Assembly: GCA_036555705.1 (NCBI GenBank)
Contig: DATBKT010000136.1
Coordinates: 1-16,935 of the forward strand
Length of the DNA: 16,935 nt
Source: JARBAU01 sp029237525
GTDB taxonomy: Archaea > Thermoproteota > Nitrososphaeria > Nitrososphaerales > Nitrososphaeraceae
Direction of reading: 5' to 3'
The notes beneath the pieces are model-generated. The model ran no database searches, was not told the DNA's origin, and saw only the letters and a list, made by a program, of their open reading frames with translations. Shown piece after piece: positions 14,873 to 16,935 of this stretch. The position numbers and the translations under genes were made by a program. Every line of letters starts with the position of its first letter. The stretch's first letter is position 1.

Positions 14873-15258
14873 TGTAGAATAATCAGAATAATAGCCAGCG
14901 TAAAAGCAGTAGCTAGCTTTGCAAGTTTCATCACTTTTACAAGTGTATATTAGATATTTTTCTCTTTCTAAGTGGCATAATTTCCAATATTCATTATTCA
15001 AAAAACTGTAGATAGTAGCTTTTAGACTAAATGTTTTACAAAGATCATCAATGGCTGGCTAAACTCATTTATAGAAAGTAGGAATGGTTTGTAAGAGTAA
15101 ACAAAATAATAATAATAATTATTACAATTACAATAACTGTATTAAATCTCTATAATTTGCATACTTCTTTCTAACTACATAAGAAATATGGGAGAGTAGA
15201 GCTCGGAAAAAACTTAAATCTTATCTGGTTAAGGTAGCTCAGTGAATGTATAAAAATA
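14873..15258. other. Intergenic region upstream of the molybdoenzyme gene
   Basis: Two overlapping inverted repeats occur: GTAAAAG (14900-14906) with CTTTTAC (14934-14940), and CACTT (14932-14936) with AAGTG (14941-14945). T-rich TATTTTTCTCTTTCT follows at about 14955-14969. This could be a terminator or small RNA. An AATAATAATAATTATT palindrome lies near 15108-15123. CTTAAATC (15213-15220) may be the TATA box of the next gene, with a leader of about 16 nt. Confidence 0.4.
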
Positions 15259-16911
15259 ATGCAAATTTCCATTAAACTGTCAGTTGTAGCAGGGCTCTGT
15301 GCTGGAGCTGTTGCTATAGCTATAGCCCTACTTCTAAGATTAGCATTGAGTGGTCAGTTCATTCCAGAGATTGCATCACAAACGTTGTTTTCGCTTACAC
15401 CTGGATCAGTAGAATCCCAGGCAGTAGGAACATTCGGTTCACTAGCCAAATATTCTGCTTTTATTGGCTCAATTATAGCAAATATAATAGTTTATGGCAT
15501 ATTAGCAATTTTTCTTGCTCGAAGGTCCAATCGTACTCCAAAGAGTTATTTGCTAAATTCCTTGTTATGTACAGTAATTTCTTTTATTATTTTCATGGCA
15601 ATAACGATTGTGCTCTTGAGCCTGACAGAGGGTCAGGCTCAATCGATATCGATCTCGTCTTTGACCATCTATTTAATAATACCACAGATTGCGTTCGGCT
15701 TTACATTATACGCAGTGCTTTACAATCGAACACCCGAATCGACGATCGAGGTACATAAAGAAAATATTAAGACTGGTAAACCTGACTCTGGAGAGCAGAT
15801 AGACCAGCACAAGAGACAAATGCTTCGTGCAGGTATCGCCGCGGCAGTTGCAATACCTGTCATTTATCTAGGACTGGAAAGTCTTCTTTCCCCCCAACGA
15901 GCAGTTCAGAGCACAACTTCATTACTACTATCCCAATTCCAGCAGAAATTGAGGAATATCAAGCCAAAGGGATTTGAAGATCCAAAATTGGCTCCATTGT
16001 TGAATTCAGAAGTGACCCCAACTGAAATGTTTTACAGGATAGACAAGAATGCTCTGGTACCAGAAGTAAACGCGCAGACTTGGAGTTTGAATGTCAAAGG
16101 ACTGGTAAATAAGCCTCTAACACTCAATTATCAAGAAATTAGATCATTGGCTCCAGTAGAGCAATTCGCAACTCTTGAGTGTGTAAGTAATAAGATAGGA
16201 GGAGATCTCATTAGTACAGCTGCTTGGAAAGGCGTTCATTTGAAAGATATACTTCAGATGGCAGGGGCCAGGCCTGAAGTCAAATATGTTGTATTTAGAT
16301 GTGCAGACGGTTATGATGTAGGGATTCCTATTGATCGAGGATTGCTGAACGGCAGTATATTAGCATATGAAATGAACGGAACATCTTTAACTGCAGAACA
16401 CGGCTTTCCTGTTAGAGCTATCATACCAGGATTGTATGGAATGATGAATCCCAAATGGATAACAGAGATAGAGCTTGTTGATAATGTGTATGATGGTTAT
16501 TGGCAAAGGAAAGGATGGGCCAATAATGCAAAATACAATACTCATTCTTTCATAGTAATTCCTGGAAATGCTGCGGTAAGAAAAAGATTCAGTGGTCTTC
16601 AATCATCAGATGTTACTCTCCATGAATCACAAGAAATACCTTTTGGTGGCATGGCTTTTGCCGGGGATCGGGGCATATTGAAAGTAGAAGTCAGCACAGA
16701 TGGTGGCAAATCATGGAAACCAACTGTGCTAAAGGATCCTCTATCACAATACACCTGGGTATTATGGGCCACTAGATTGGATTTGAAGAGTAGCAGATCG
16801 AATTACAACATATCAGTTAGAGCTACTGATAAAACTGGCAGAGTTCAGACGGCACAGATTAGAGACCCTTTTCCAAGTGGAGCAACAGGTTATTATATAT
16901 TATCTACATAG
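15259..16911 (+). CDS. Membrane-anchored sulfite-oxidase-family molybdopterin oxidoreductase
   Basis: The protein has 550 residues. The N-terminal 210 residues hold five predicted membrane helices (about 5-30, 66-88, 98-122, 131-156, 189-210). The rest is an external catalytic part. The molybdopterin-binding domain (about 255-410) has WSLNVKGLVNKPLTL, the molybdenum-ligand cysteine C308 in TLECVSNKIGG, and HGFPVRAIIPGLYGMMNPKW (381-400). An Ig-like dimerisation domain follows (about 425-550) with VSTDGGKSWKP. Family members are sulfite oxidases, nitrate reductases or YedY/MsrP-type enzymes; the substrate here is not decided. No heme-binding CxxCH is present, so electrons must pass to a separate carrier. 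The WtpA-like gene upstream fits a shared need for molybdenum. The five-helix anchor fused to this domain resembles proteins of other Nitrososphaeria and some actinobacteria, as I recall. Confidence 0.9.
   Translation: MQISIKLSVVAGLCAGAVAIAIALLLRLALSGQFIPEIASQTLFSLTPGSVESQAVGTFGSLAKYSAFIGSIIANIIVYGILAIFLARRSNRTPKSYLLNSLLCTVISFIIFMAITIVLLSLTEGQAQSISISSLTIYLIIPQIAFGFTLYAVLYNRTPESTIEVHKENIKTGKPDSGEQIDQHKRQMLRAGIAAAVAIPVIYLGLESLLSPQRAVQSTTSLLLSQFQQKLRNIKPKGFEDPKLAPLLNSEVTPTEMFYRIDKNALVPEVNAQTWSLNVKGLVNKPLTLNYQEIRSLAPVEQFATLECVSNKIGGDLISTAAWKGVHLKDILQMAGARPEVKYVVFRCADGYDVGIPIDRGLLNGSILAYEMNGTSLTAEHGFPVRAIIPGLYGMMNPKWITEIELVDNVYDGYWQRKGWANNAKYNTHSFIVIPGNAAVRKRFSGLQSSDVTLHESQEIPFGGMAFAGDRGILKVEVSTDGGKSWKPTVLKDPLSQYTWVLWATRLDLKSSRSNYNISVRATDKTGRVQTAQIRDPFPSGATGYYILST
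15616..15642. repeat. Perfect 11-bp inverted repeat inside the molybdoenzyme gene
   Basis: TTGAGCCTGAC (15616-15626) and GTCAGGCTCAA (15632-15642) pair perfectly around AGAGG. It encodes LSLTEGQAQ at the end of membrane helix 3 and the loop after it. It is G+C-rich compared with its surroundings. A 12-bp palindrome ATCGATATCGAT follows at 15642-15653. Confidence 0.85.
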
Positions 16912-16935
16912 GTCAGTGAAATAATATTATAACAA

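Overview
This is about 17 kb of A+T-rich archaeal chromosome. I infer an ammonia-oxidising thaumarchaeon (class Nitrososphaeria, possibly near Nitrososphaera or Nitrosocosmicus). The gene set fits this: a WtpA-type tungstate/molybdate-binding protein, an archaeal PolX, an Lrp/AsnC regulator, a small winged-helix protein of a type common in Nitrososphaeria, a PsbP-like secreted protein and a SIMPL protein. So does the promoter layout. Many genes have a TATA element centred about 26-27 nt before the start codon and no Shine-Dalgarno sequence, so their transcripts are probably leaderless. The species call rests on recalled family resemblance, not a search.

Layout. 1-434: right end of an IS6-like insertion sequence, cut by the window edge. 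830-2458: secreted SIMPL protein and a small CoA-binding protein, each with its own promoter. 3013-4302: patatin-like lipid hydrolase. 4516-7173: a winged-helix regulator, a two-helix membrane protein, a small cysteine-rich protein and a PsbP-like secreted protein. 7626-9677: CinA/MoaB-fold protein and a GNAT acetyltransferase, convergent. 10133-12747: Lrp/AsnC regulator and the PolX DNA polymerase, convergent. 13561-16911: WtpA-like oxyanion-binding protein and a membrane-anchored sulfite-oxidase-family molybdoenzyme. Genes are mostly single transcription units separated by 200-800 bp gaps; no long operon is visible.

Most interesting points. (1) A 13-bp palindrome, TTAAC-N3-GTTMA, lies upstream of three genes (4516+, 5608-, 7173-), next to the putative TATA box each time. 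One of these genes encodes the winged-helix protein, which suggests a small autoregulated envelope regulon. (2) The PolX reading frame appears to extend upstream of its first conventional start to an ATA codon with a well-placed Shine-Dalgarno sequence, as if an ATG had mutated. (3) The WtpA-like gene ends at a TGA after which the same frame continues with WtpA-like C-terminal sequence, suggesting a recent nonsense change. (4) The molybdoenzyme carries five predicted membrane helices, and a perfect 11-bp inverted repeat lies inside its coding sequence. I found no CRISPR array, rRNA or convincing tRNA. I saw no clearly new multi-gene system; the shared palindrome is the best candidate for something undescribed.
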